Origin: Sapria himalayana | Lineage: Eukaryota > Streptophyta > Magnoliopsida > Malpighiales > Rafflesiaceae | Assembly: GCA_029783825.1 (NCBI GenBank) | Contig: JAREIK010002991.1 | Coordinates: forward strand, 551,001-615,000 | Length of the DNA: 64,000 bases | Direction: 5' to 3' | In this document: piece by piece, positions 48,029 through 58,910 of the stretch | Layout of the letters: every line of letters begins with the position of its first letter | Numbering within the stretch: the stretch's first letter is position 1 | Position numbers and translations under genes: made by a program | The notes under the pieces: generated by a model | What the model saw: only the letters and a program-made list of their open reading frames with translations | What the model was told of the DNA's origin: nothing | Database searches by the model: none

Positions 48029-49280
48029 GGGGAATTATGTTTTGTGGTGTTTTTCTAGAAATTTTTAAATTTAGAAACTAAAATTTTGATATATTTAAAA
48101 AAGTCACAAAACTAAAAATAAATTAAAAATAAGTTTAACCAAATTTGTAAGTTCTAAACTACCATCTCCTTTGCCCCTCGCCACTAGCACTCACTCCTCC
48201 CTCGTCCTCGCCCAACGCCCCTCGCCCTCACCAATGTAGAGGTGTCATACGGGACGTGTCGAGCCAGCCCGACCCATTTTTAGCCAGGGCGACCTTGCTT
48301 TTGTATCGGAGCAGGCACGACACGGTTACTGTACCGTGCCGTGCCTGGCCCGGCTCTGTTATGTAAAGGTCAGCCCAGTAAGGACCCACGGCACGAATCC
48401 GTCGGGTTCTGCCCGGTCGGGCCGAACCACTAATTTAAAAAAAAATAGGGATTCGTCTGCGAGTCGTCGGGCCACAGCGCGCCGAACTTTTAATTTTTAA
48501 AAAAATTAGGTTTTTGACACGCGCCGCCGCCCAGCCAAACCCCTAATTTAAAAAAAAATAGGGTTTCGGCATGCGCCGTCATGCTGCCGCACCGCCTGAA
48601 ACCCTAATTTAAAAAAAAATTTAGTTTCTCGACTCGTGCCGAGGTACCCTACCAACAGACCACGGTGCCGTGCTGGGCCAGGCACGACACGAGGCCCGAT
48701 TGACCTCGGCACGACACGGCACGATTGGTGCCGTGGTCGTGCACGACACGAGCCCAGGCACGGAATTTCCCATGCCGGGTATGCCTACGCTCTCACTCCT
48801 CGCCCCTTTCCTCCCGCCCGTCTCCACGAGCTCTTTTGTGGAACTCCGTTGAACTCCTGAAGCTTGATTGAAAGCTCCATCAAGCTAGATCGAGCTCGTC
48901 GTAGAGCTCCAAGAGCTCGATGGAAAGCCTCGTCGAGCTTGTTGTTCAAGCTCCAAAGGCTTGACGGAGCTCTCAGTCAATCTCCAGAAGCTAGATAGAG
49001 CATGATACCAAGCTCATGGAACTCGAAGGAACTCGAAGGAGCTCTCAGTAGAGCTACAGGAGCGCAACCACAAGCTCTAGAAGATCAATGGAGCTCGTGG
49101 TCGAACTCCATCGAGCTCATTGGGAGAGGGCCAATGGGAGAGGGCCGATGCAGAGGGCGAGGGATGTTTAGGATAAACGTAATAGAATGTACTAAATTTC
49201 AATATTTTAATATTTTTGTCATTTTTTTCAAACTTAAAAAGTTAAGTTTAAAATTATTAAATTTTTTTGTGAACCACACT
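48029..49280. mobile_element. Foldback element interrupted by a hAT element
   Basis: The left arm starts GGGGAATTATGTTTTGTGGT and continues to about 48235, reaching a CTCGCCC-rich shoulder. The core resumes at about 48790 with CTCCTCGCCCC and GAGCTC words (48830-49110). The right arm (49150-49280) is partly the reverse complement of the left one. A hAT element (48237-48787) sits inside it, and another starts at 49281, where the outer end is lost. Confidence 0.7.
48237..48787. mobile_element. hAT-type element nested in a foldback element
   Basis: It begins TAGAGGTGTCATACGGGACG, matching the reverse complement of the right end of the copy at 26989-27461, so its orientation is inverted. The body has GGCACGACACGG words and three AATTAGGGTTTCG-like blocks. 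The right end (near ATGCCTA, 48787) is eroded and no exact duplication is seen. Confidence 0.7.
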
Positions 49281-49641
49281 TAGAGGTGTCAACTAGGCCG
49301 TGCCGGGCCCGCCCGGCACAAAAAAAATCCCATCCCCGGGCCCGTGTTGTGCCCGGGTCAGGCACGAGCCGTGCCGTGCCTGACCCGGCACAGTTCGGTG
49401 CCTGTGGCACGGCACACCGGCACGTGTTCGTCCCGTGTCCCCCTCGATTCGCCCCTCCCGCAAAAAAGAACACGGGGCGGGTCTGATTGGACTCAACCTG
49501 TGGTCTCCCTAGCCAACCCAAATCCCTCCCTCCCTAACGGGCAAAAAAAAAAAATTAAAACAAAATTAAATTTCAGCCATTGGATCTCGCCTCCAACGTC
49601 TAGGGGGCAAAATCTAACGGCCCTCATGATTCTGACACCTA
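49281..49641. mobile_element. hAT-type element
   Basis: It begins TAGAGGTGTCAACTAGG and ends near TCTGACACCTAA. The left half has GGCCCG/GGCACG words like the other copies. The right half (49500-49620) differs and includes CAGCCATTGGATC, so this may be another subfamily. No clear 8-bp duplication. Confidence 0.65.
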
Positions 49642-49724
49642 AAAAATGATTTTTTTTAAAAAAAAAATATTTTATTTAATCTATAAATTCTAACCCCATA
49701 AATTAGGCCTATGTTTTTTTTTTA

Positions 49725-51389
49725 GGGTGAATTATGTCTTGGGGTCTTGGGAACCCAAATAATTAACCTTAATGCCTCATAACACTTATATTTGACTTTA
49801 AGGATATAAATATTTCGAGGACAAAAATGCCCTTAATGATATAAACATAACGGTGACTCGGACAGACCAGGCAAGAGCGAGACTCAGACGCGAACGCCAC
49901 GGTTGAGATTAACCATGCGGTAAGAAGATGAGGCCGAGCCACCAGGGTGATAAGATCTAGCTGAGTGCTGCGGGCCAGAGGCTGCGCCGGTGGTTCCTCC
50001 TGGTTGACCAGCTCCCCTGGGGTAGGTACTTCCGAGAATGGGGTTGACCAGGGCTGGTCTGCCAGGAGCCAGGCCATGGCCAAAACGGGTTCCCTGTCTT
50101 GCCTGGAAGGCGCTGTCCTGCCACCTGCCCCCGCCGGCACCCGTGTTGGCGTAGTCGTACGCCCCCTCTCTCCTCCTCAGAGGCAGATCAAGGCCGCCGC
50201 CGGTGCCACCGCCAAACCTAGCTTCCATTGCCCTCTCGTTGTTTTCCACGAGCACGACCAGTTTCTCCGTCAGCTGGAATGACAGCGTCTGCAATCTTGT
50301 TTGGCCCACATTGTGGAAGACGATGCAGTTGGACGGCTGATCCCAGCTTGCCTGGAGTTCTTCGCTGATCATCATCTTGCTCGCGATGGCTCGAGCCTGG
50401 GTCTCAGAGAGATCAAACATCTGGGCTAGGTGAGCCAGACTGAGCGAGAGATATGAGTGCGAGAAGGTGAAGAGGTAGGTCTTCAGAGCTTCCTCTTTCA
50501 TCTTACGCTTGAGCATGTCCAGAACTGAGTCTCTGTTATTGAGCAGCTTCCAAACATCAAGGGAATCTATCATGGCAAATGCCTTGGAGTAGTCACCCTT
50601 GCTCATGGCGGAAGAAGCAGCCATCACGTGGTCCCTCACATTTTCAGGCGGGCCAATGAAAGTCTGCCTCTCGCTCGTCTCTAGCAGCCGCCTGAACGTC
50701 TTGCTGATGACTTTCCTCCTGACGTCGTGGGCATTGGCAGCCATGTTCGGAACTTCCAGCAGCATCGCGCAGATCAGATGGACGGCTTCCAGCAGCTCTA
50801 GATTTATGTGCATGTGGTACGGCATCTGGCATCTCCTTTCCAGCCTCTCCTGATCAAATCAATGGCTCACGTCAGGAACGAGGAAACACGGGGACAGCAC
50901 GACGGCGATGGATGCCGACGACGACTTTTAAAGAGAGAAGCGAACAAGAGAGGGGGGAGGGAAAAAAGAACCAGCCAAAACGATCAGCACCTGCTCGGGG
51001 GTCTTCTCGTGGTACCACCGCTCAGAAAAACCTTGGGCGAGCAGCTCCTTCACCCGTCCGCCGGAATACAGCTCGGAGAGGCAGCCGTGGCACTCGGAGA
51101 TCAGTCCGGCACGAAATGCACAGAGCCCGAGCTACGACACAGCTCGGTTGAAGAGCATCTGAGTAGAAATGTCAGAGTTCTGAATATAGGTCAAATATAG
51201 GTCTTACAAATATTATATCCTTAACATTAATTATTTTCCACATCATCAGGGGTAAATGAGGTATTACAAAAATATTATATCCTTAACATTAATTTTTGTT
51301 TGTTTCATACTTTTGAGGTCAAATATAGGTCTTATGAGGCCTTAAGGTTAATTATTTGGGTTCCCAATACCCCAAGACATAATTCTCCC
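49725..51389. mobile_element. Pack-MULE carrying an eIF3c gene fragment
   Basis: Terminal inverted repeats begin GGGTGAATTATGTCTTGGGG (left) and, read inward, GGGAGAATTATGTCTTGGGG (right); they match for about 80 bp with a few mismatches. The flanking 9-bp target duplication is TTTTTTTTA on both sides (49716-49724, 51390-51398). A 9-bp duplication with long inverted ends is characteristic of Mutator-like elements. The interior holds the 3' end of an eIF3c gene on the minus strand, with an intron, and no transposase. Both ends are near-identical to those of the element at 60237-61149. The homopolymer duplication alone would be weak, but its borders coincide exactly with the inverted-repeat ends. 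Confidence 0.9.
49884..51182 (-). pseudogene. Captured 3' fragment of eIF3 subunit c gene
   Basis: On the minus strand, exon-like segment 51182-50991 encodes DISTQMLFNRAV, then [10 protein letters not shown] and [13 protein letters not shown] canonical GT-AG intron follows (50990-50850, 141 bp). The second segment (50849-49884) runs in frame through [20 protein letters not shown] to the natural-looking end [11 protein letters not shown] and stop. This is the C-terminal third of eIF3c, including the PCI domain that holds the eIF3 core together on the 40S ribosome, and the Gly/Arg-rich tail. Full-length eIF3c is about 900 residues, so it is a fragment. In the first segment a glutamine position is TAG (51132-51134). 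Downstream of it an intact 313-codon frame could start at Met 50825. The fragment lies wholly between the transposon ends. Whether it is transcribed is unknown. Confidence 0.9.
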
Positions 51390-51570
51390 TTTTTTTTATT
51401 GTAATATGACATAGTAATTTTTTTATTATTTTTTTGGATCCAACGTCGGTTTATTTGGGTGCAACAGCAGCACGTGTCTTGCTGTTTTACTTCCCACCCC
51501 AAGAGGCCAAGACGGCAGCACAGGGCTACGGCAACCCAACAAGGGCAATTCGATCTGTCCAACCCTAAGA

Positions 51571-53038
51571 ATGAATTTGCAAGTGCAGCACATCCCATCA
51601 AATCAAGGTCAGGCCCGATCGCTCTCTCTGGACAAGATTGCCGAGCACTTTAATGTTCCGCTTGCAGATGCCGCCGGCAATCTAGGTTAGCCTTTCTCCG
51701 TCGCCGTCGCAATTTTCTTTTCTCTGATAAATCCTGCGCAAAAGGATTCTACTCCAAATCGGTGTTTTCTCTTGGATTCAATTGAACCCTAGAGGCGATA
51801 ATGCTCTTAATGAGACCGCGACTCGAGGCCAGCCTTCCGGGAGCTTCCACACCATGAGTGTTTGATCTGCAATTTCATGTCATCATCTTTGAATCGGTGA
51901 ATTTTACCTAATGCAGGTGTGAGCTTAAATGCTCTTAAGAATTTTTGCCGGCTGAATGGTCTGGACCGGTGGCCATACCGAAAAGTAGGTGTTCGAACCG
52001 TTCTCGATAATTTATTCTCTCTCGATGCCGACATGCTTATCGAGCTTTTTTCATCTGTAAAAATCAAGGTCCAGATCACTACTTGTTCATAGTTTTATGT
52101 GCTTTGGCGTGATCAGGTTGTAGCAGGAAAGGGGGTCGACATCAAAAGAATTGCTGATGGAGAAGGAAGCAGTGAGCCTGCGGATTTGTCGCTAGATGGT
52201 GGACCGAGGTATCATGCTTTCCGCCTGCTCTTGATGGTGATCGTCTTCTTCATTTTAATGGTTAATTGTGTGCATCTAACAGAGAGCTGCTGGTCAATCA
52301 CGTTTATTTTTAGAAAAGAGTATTGTTCGTGTCATGCTTGCTGCTCATGTTTACCATTATTTTCAATCAAGAGCAATTGTTGGGTCTTAAGTCTTTCCTG
52401 TTCATGTCACCATCTGCATAAATAGAGCTTAAGCTCTGATGAGCAATAATTTGGCTTACCTGCCAATGTTCATGGTGTTGGGGCTGTTGCTGATGCTCGT
52501 GAATTGCCACGGGGGCAGTTTTTCAGAGCAGCAATGCCATGAACTTTCAAAATTGCAGGAAGGCGGCATCATGACGCTACCAAAGTGGCAGCAGGGAAAC
52601 AAGGGAATCCAGAACGGGAAGTTGACGTCCACGCCGGCGCAGGCCCCGGCGCCGGCGACTGTTGCTCTTGGTCGAGGAACGACAGCGTTGGAAGAATTTA
52701 AATATGGATTCCCATCTGGTGGCTTGTCGAGCGTGGAGAGCAAGTGGTGGGGTAGTGGCAGAGCAGATGCTTGTTGTGATGTAATGGAGTCTGGTGATGG
52801 TGGGAAGCACGGCACATCGAAGATGACGGGCAGAGAGGGAAGCGGAAGTGATGGAAAGGAGGACCCTGCTTCTTCTCTCTCGTGCATCCGAAGAAAGGCT
52901 GCTGAAGAAGGACGCCGCGCGCTTACGCTTGGAGCCCACGGGCGGAGGTGGATGAGTGACACGAACGAAGGCAGAGTCCGTCTGGCTCTGGCTAGAAGAA
53001 TATTTGGAAGAATCGATGACGTGCTCACCTTCGGATAA
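51571..53038 (+). CDS. RWP-RK domain protein, RKD-like, four exons
   Basis: Inferred exons are 51571-51685, 51917-51984, 52117-52208 and 52519-53038, all with GT-AG junctions and matching phases; the product is 264 residues. Exon 1 encodes SLSLDKIAEHFNVPLADAAG and exon 2 completes the RWP-RK DNA-binding domain with LKNFCRLNGLDRWPYRK. Exon 3 gives VAGKGVDIKRIADGE, as in RKD-type proteins after the domain. The last exon holds LEEFKYGFPSGGLSSVESKW and ends in a Gly/Ser/Arg-rich tail. RWP-RK proteins are nuclear regulators of nitrogen responses and of egg-cell and gametophyte development. Only 16 residues precede the domain from the chosen ATG, fewer than usual, so upstream exons may exist on the far side of the Pack-MULE that ends 182 bp away. 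The tail could be partly non-native. The domain call is firm; the gene model is inferred. Confidence 0.75.
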
Positions 53039-53039
53039 A

Positions 53040-53440
53040 TTTTTGTAATTCGTCATCAAATATTTAAATCGGGGGAAATTATGTGAATAAATGCAAAAAA
53101 GTAAAACCTTTATTACTAAAATTTAACTTTTAGTAATTTTTAATTTATTTATTGTAAAAGTTTCGTTTTTTTCAATTTAAATAAAATGAAAATTACATTT
53201 AAAAATGTATGCAATATATGCTTGTAAATTATATGTATGTATGTATGTAAGCACTATATTGTGCTAAAATATTATATTTTTAGTTTTGATATATATATTT
53301 TTTAATTTTTGCTACTTCATAAAATTATGATTAAACTTTAAATATTTAAATTTTGCACCGACTAATTTTAAAAACCATAAATTGGCAAATTGGTCACTCT
53401 TGTAAAAAAAAAATATATTTTTTTAAAAAACCATAAATTT
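53040..53440. other. 3' flank of the RWP-RK gene
   Basis: AT-rich, with a short (GTAT)n tract at about 53232-53248. No gene. Confidence 0.4.
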
Positions 53441-55350
53441 TGCACCGACTAATTTTCTTTATCTTTAGATGGATCTTCTGAATATTCTCTCTTTTTTTTA
53501 TCTCTCTAAATTTGTTTTTGAATCTCCTCTCGTAACTACTCATCAAACAAATTATTGTAATTGGAAGATGAAGAGCAACAAATATAATTTGGATAAAAAT
53601 TAGATGCATGGGTACTAAGGCCATATGCTCGCCATTTTTTCGACTCCACTCTAACAGCCCGAAGGTAAATATGTGCAGCATCAATATCTAGAGCCTCTGT
53701 AGAAGTATTTGTCAGATGTGAAGCAATGATAATTATAGTCTCCACAGCTTTCTATAATTGTTACAATATAATATGACTCATCAGTACCATATTCATATAA
53801 AATTCATACCAGCACATCAAAGTGTCAAAACCATATTAAAAATTAATATAAAAATGAAGTGAGTTATTATGTTTAAGGAGTCGATATATAATAACTCATC
53901 AGTAATGGTAAAAAAAAAAAACTACCTGACTTTGGATATTAATCCATGTGAATGCAAAAAGTTATAGTTTTTTATAATTTATTCTTTTGTATATTGTAAT
54001 TTACATATGGCACTGAAAGTACAAATTAAGAAACTCACATGATGTCATTTGACCGCTTGTCTACAAATGATCAATCATTCTTCTTGTGCATTCACTTGAA
54101 CACCTAAAATAGTATTGGTGGACCTCCCAGCTTTGCCTCCTGAAAATAAATAAAGTTAAAATCATAATAAATTAGCAAAAAAAAATTAACAAAATTTACT
54201 GAATATGAGTAGGTCAAAGCTTTGAACCTCCAATTTGTTTAAAATGCCCTAATCCTTAGCCTACTTTCTATGGCTGATGATTTTGTGATTCAATATTGGA
54301 CAAAGCCTTGAACTAGTTATTATTTTATTATTCTCACCCTTGTATCTGACACTGACCACATATTTCTATTTATCCTTCATAGGGATCAACAAAATATTAT
54401 TCCATTTATATTTTTTCTGCAAAAAACAAAAAAAAAAAAAACAACCACAATACGTTGTGATGCATTTCATTTCATGGTATTCCATAAAAAATAATTTCAC
54501 ATTATAGTAAATTTAATAAAAATGTACTCCAAATTCTTTCTAATAATATTATTTCATAATTGGGTGTACTCTGTTCTACTTTATGCCCTCCGTAACTAAT
54601 TTCTCTTTAAATATATCCTCTGAATTGTACGAGAAACAGAAGGAATAAACTTGTAAGTAATTTAACATTAACACTTAACAACTTTTAAAGATAAACTTTT
54701 TGTTTGTATGGAATAAACTTGTAAATAACATTAACACTTACATATAAATATAAAGGTAATTCACCCATATTTCTGTTACTAAGTTAATATTTTATTTATT
54801 TTTATTACGTATTTAAAACTTCATAATATAAACATTATTTTAATTATCAATGATAATGGTAGATCAGTAATAACATCATAGTTTGTTATTAATTAAAATT
54901 ATCATATTTTAGCCATAATGATTTATTTATTATTTCATACATAGTTGTAATTTTAATTTTTTACAAACAAAAAGAATAAAAATTAATAATGCATGTATGT
55001 AGTAAAATTCTGAGGTACATGTACTATTTATTATCAATTGTGGGCCGAATAATAATTTTGCATGCAAATTATGGATTGTGAATAGTCAGTCATTATCGAT
55101 ACCAAATTAGTGATGCATGTACATCCTGTGATAGGTGTGACAGAGCTAACAATTGCATCTGATGCATAATGAGATGAAGAAGGATTATCAATGGCAGTCA
55201 ATCCGTGTGTCTCATGATGAGGTTGTGCTAAAGTATCCTCTGTGCTTGTAGGATAATGCTGAGAGAAATTTGTAGTGGTGATGTCACTGAATAAATATTG
55301 TATTCCTCCTCCACCAAATGTTAGTTGACCTCCTCTACCCCTCTCCACAT
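53440..55350 (-). pseudogene. Possible CACTA-type transposon gene fragment
   Basis: On the minus strand, 53745-53536 reads EALDIDAAHIYLRAVRVESK followed by KWRAYGLSTHASNFYP. This resembles the I(Y)L.AVGG.KK.R.YGLG block of plant Ptta/En-Spm-type (Transposase_24) proteins, and is followed by a Gln/Glu/Lys-rich end. Further protein-like pieces lie at about 54160-54050 and 55348-55034 (the latter Gly-rich then Ser/Thr-rich). They could be upstream exons of the same element. I cannot find CACTA ends. This is a low-confidence family guess from one motif. Confidence 0.35.
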
Positions 55351-55394
55351 ATTGAGATCCTCATCCACTTGAATTGCTACCTCTTATATTCAAT

Positions 55395-55535
55395 TCAAGT
55401 TTTATAAATATCAAAAAAATAAAAAAAAAAATAAAAAAAAATAAAAAAAAATAAAAAAAAAATAAAAAAAAATAAAAAAAAAATAAAAAAAAAATAAAAA
55501 AAAATAAAAAAAAATAAAAAAAAATAAAAAAAACA
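55395..55535. repeat. (A7-9T)n microsatellite
   Basis: About 140 bp of AAAAAAAAT/AAAAAAAT units in succession, an expanded variant of an A-rich tract. Confidence 0.9.
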
Positions 55536-55539
55536 ATAA

Positions 55540-56740
55540 AAACATGTAATCAATATGTTATTTTAACAATACATAATGAGAAACACATTGACATTTACAA
55601 TGTATCTTGTATGCTCATTTCAAATTATTTTTTTTTTTTTGATTTTTTGATAAAAATCCATTGCAACTTAATTAGATGTTGATGTAATTAATGTAACTCA
55701 AAGAATAATGATCATGTAAATAAAAGAATTTATCTTAAAGGAGCCAAGGGAATTTGCTGCATAACTCGAGTTATTATCATAAAAACTTTGGAAGAAATTT
55801 GATTAGTTACCTAATGCAAGGATCTTTGAATTATAATTATAACTAGTCTAAACAAGTAGAAACCCATCATTCAAAGATAGTCTCCTTATGTTTTTAGCAT
55901 ACCTCAAACCTCAATGATTTACATTTCGAGCAATAAACCATTAATTAATAAGCATATATGAAAAATATTAAAAAATTAAATTGCATGCCTCAATGATAAA
56001 TGATTAGGGCAATAAACACAAGCAGGGAGGTACACAATGTTGATTAGGTGGATGGGCGAAATGTTCATTAAACTGTGTGTGTGTGTGTGTGTGTGTATGT
56101 TAAACTATGTATGTATACATTAAACTATATACATATATATAGTTATTTTAAAACTATAAAATATAATTTAATTGTACATATTTTATATGCTTTGAATTAT
56201 ATCATATATTTTAAACTATAACATATAGTATATGCATGTATATGTTATACTATATACATATACATATTTATAATATATTACTATATATTTTTAACATATA
56301 TTTAGCATATATAGATTTTAACTACATATAATTATATAAATATATTTACATATAAATATGATGATACATTTTCTGACACATATAGTATAACATATACATT
56401 TCTTGATATATATATCTATATAGTTTTAAGCCATATAATAACTCACACATAAACAAGTGTGAGTTAGAATTTTTTAATAATATATTGGATAATTTTGAGT
56501 TAACAAAATTAATATACCCAAAATTTAAATATTTTAAGTTTTTGAAACATTTTTTTTTTATTTTTTTTAATATTACCAAAACATAAATATATGTATTTTG
56601 GGTCCTCTCCTCTATGCATTATTTTCTCAATTAATAATTATGCAAATTAATAAGTAATTATATTCAAAATATTAGGGGAAGGATATTAATGTAGCAAGAT
56701 AATTTATCCATTTTATATTTATTTTTTGTCGAACTTAACC
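55540..56740. other. AT-rich intergenic DNA with (TG)n and TATA-like tracts
   Basis: A (TG)n run at about 56068-56096 is followed by about 300 bp of TATACATATA-like words with repeated AAACTATA phrases. No gene recognised. Confidence 0.45.
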
Positions 56741-56833
56741 TCCGATGACCAATCCAATTCCAAACGGTAGCTTGTGGCGCGAACGGCTGCTGCTCCATTA
56801 ACAAATAAATTATTTAATTTTATTTAATGCAGC

Positions 56834-58027
56834 TGCTGGTTTGAATGGCTCATTGCTGCAACAACTCTTGTTATAGTTCTACTTATGGTGAGCAGAAAAC
56901 CAATGTGGAAGCTAAAGGAAGAGAGGGATCGAAAGAGGAGAGTCAGAGAACTCAGAATCAATAAGATCTCTGGTCAAGATTCGAACTTGCTGCTCCAACT
57001 GACCCCCGACGATGCGAATCGTAATGCTGCTGCTGGTAGAAAAGACGCCCATCAAGAACCCATTGACTTGCCGCCCCTGCGGCGGACGGAATTTGCTCCG
57101 GCCAGAGACGGCTCTGGGTCGACTCCTCTTCATCAGCCGCAGCAGCAGCCGCGGCAGCAGCCACGGCAGCAGCCACAGCATGGTCGCTGTGCATCCTGCG
57201 GATCCGCGATCTGCTTTTCTCCTGACAACAGCGGGATCGACTCTATGCCGCAGAAACGCGAGCTGCCAAGAAAATCCAAGAAACTGCTTTTTGATGCCAA
57301 CTCGAACCTCTCCAAAGGTTACTTCGCGACGCCAAATCTGCCGTTCAAATCGCCGCCGCAGACAGAAGCCCTCGTCGGGACTGCTAACAGCTCGGCCCCC
57401 TTAATCCGCCACTGCGCTTCTGACCCGAGCACCCCGCAATCGAACGGCGTAGCCTGCACGTCAAACGGGAGTGCTTCTTTGCCCCCCCTGGGGCCCACGC
57501 TGAGGCGCTCCGTCTCCGATCCCTCCCCGACCAGCAACACCTTCCCTGGGTCATCCGGTCCTGCTGTTTTCGGAATCGACAAGATGGCCTCCATTTATAA
57601 GGCACCTGGCTTGCTGCTCAAACCCTTGAATTGTCCCCTTCTTTTTTATTTCTTGTTTGTTAACGTCGAAAATGCAAATTGTAGCAGAGATTAAGAATGA
57701 TGAAGGACTGCATGAGGGACATGAACCAGTGGTGGGATGAAATTCTAAAGGATGACGTTGTGCCAGAAGGGCCATCAATGGAGGTCGGCTGTGTTGGAGG
57801 AGGAAGCACCCCCAAGGCAACAACGGTATGCCCGACTCCTGTTGCTTTTCATGCCATTTCACAACGTCGTGAAATTCTAAACCAGGAACTTGTTGCAGGA
57901 GGGCTTGGTGGAAGCTGTGAGCGTGGAAAGAAACGGAGAAGACACCATCTTTGGCTTCGACTGCCCGTGTGGTAAAGGTTACGAAGTTATTCTGCATAAA
58001 AATAGCTGTTACTATAAGCTGATATGA
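56834..58027 (+). CDS. Conserved plant protein of unknown function
   Basis: I do not know its function. The exon starting after the acceptor at about 56830 reads in frame WFEWLIAATTLVIVLLM, a probable transmembrane helix, directly before ATG 56885 (MVSRKPMWKLKEERDRKRR). An upstream exon with the true start is therefore possible. A Pro/Gln tract (QQQPRQQPRQQPQ, residues ~85-100 from 56885) and Ser/Pro-rich sequence follow. Later exons are well delimited: 57688-57825 (MMKDCMRDMNQWWDEI) and 57899-58027 (FDCPCGKGYEVIL, then CYYKLI and stop), joined by a GT-AG intron. The CPCGKGY...CYYKL ending is a conserved module in plant proteins of unknown function. The donor of the long exon is unresolved: no GT fits, and AAG|GCACCT at 57599 is a candidate GC donor keeping phase. 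Unspliced, that frame ends at 57694. Confidence 0.65.
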
Positions 58028-58029
58028 GT

Positions 58030-58908
58030 TCTCTTTTCGATTTTTTTTCCTGAGCTAGCAATGGCAAGCAAGCTAGACCTGCTTCTCTGTGAACTTTGCT
58101 AGTCTGCTTTTGCTTTGTATATATTTTGCATGAAAATGGTTCTTCTTCAGTCTTTGGGTCATTTTTTTTTTATTTTTCTCATTGTTTTTTTTTTTATAAC
58201 TGTAATTATTCTTTTTTAATGAGTATTATAATGCAATTAATAATTTAAATTTCACAAAAATTAACTAATATTTCAAAGTATAAAATATTTTGTAAAAATA
58301 ATCTTTTTTTTATTTAAAAATTTCACACACAAATATAAAATAATTATGTAGGCATGTAGCCATTTTTTAAAAATTAATAAGAAAGTCAAATAATAGAATA
58401 ACACCCATGACCCATGTCATGTAGGCATTTTGGGTATTCAATAATGAAGAAGTGTAGAATCAACATATTTTTATATTTTTTATATATTCTTCTATATTTT
58501 CTAATAATTTTCTATAATTTATTATCTTAATATTAATGATTTATTCTCCATTTAAATAACTTTTACTTTTGTTCTTAAAGATGATTTATATTTTAAAAAT
58601 GTGTTGTGATTTTCAATTATAATAATTGGAAGTTATAATAATTAATTATAATAATTGGAAGTTATATTTATGGGTTATGAAAGGATAGATAAATAATGTT
58701 AAAAAAATAAAATGTAAGAAATTAGTGGAAAATAGTTAAAAAGGGTGATTTGTGTTTTTATGCATCAAACCAAAATATTTGAAAAAAAAAAATACTTAAA
58801 AAAAAAAATAAAAAAAGTGTACAAAAACTTAAAATTGTACGTTTTAGTGCACTAAAAATCATAAACTTGATTTTGATCTTAAATGACACGTTAGTATTTA
58901 AAAAAAAT
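58030..58908. other. AT-rich intergenic DNA
   Basis: No gene. TTTTAGTGCACTAAAA at about 58842 is a perfect 16-base palindrome related to the MITE terminal words (TTTTGGTGCACT) found elsewhere. Confidence 0.4.
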
Positions 58909-58910
58909 GA

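Noticed and set aside
49234..49649. Arg/Pro/Gly-rich frames upstream of the Pack-MULE
   Set aside because: They are translations of the hAT element at 49281-49641, with the same word composition as the other copies.
50808..51200. Plus-strand frame of 130 codons
   Set aside because: It is antisense to the captured eIF3c exons and intron, with no similarity of its own.
49725..51389. The eIF3c sequence as a normal host gene
   Set aside because: The coding sequence begins internally right at the transposon arm, has a premature stop, and lies wholly within inverted ends with a 9-bp duplication.
52456..53059. Minus-strand frames of 160-190 codons
   Set aside because: They are antisense to the last RWP-RK exon. 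The plus-strand reading has conserved motifs and matching splice phases.
56912..57997. Minus-strand frames including Ala-rich and Leu-rich products
   Set aside because: They are antisense to the Gln/Pro tract and Ser/Pro-rich exon of the unknown gene.
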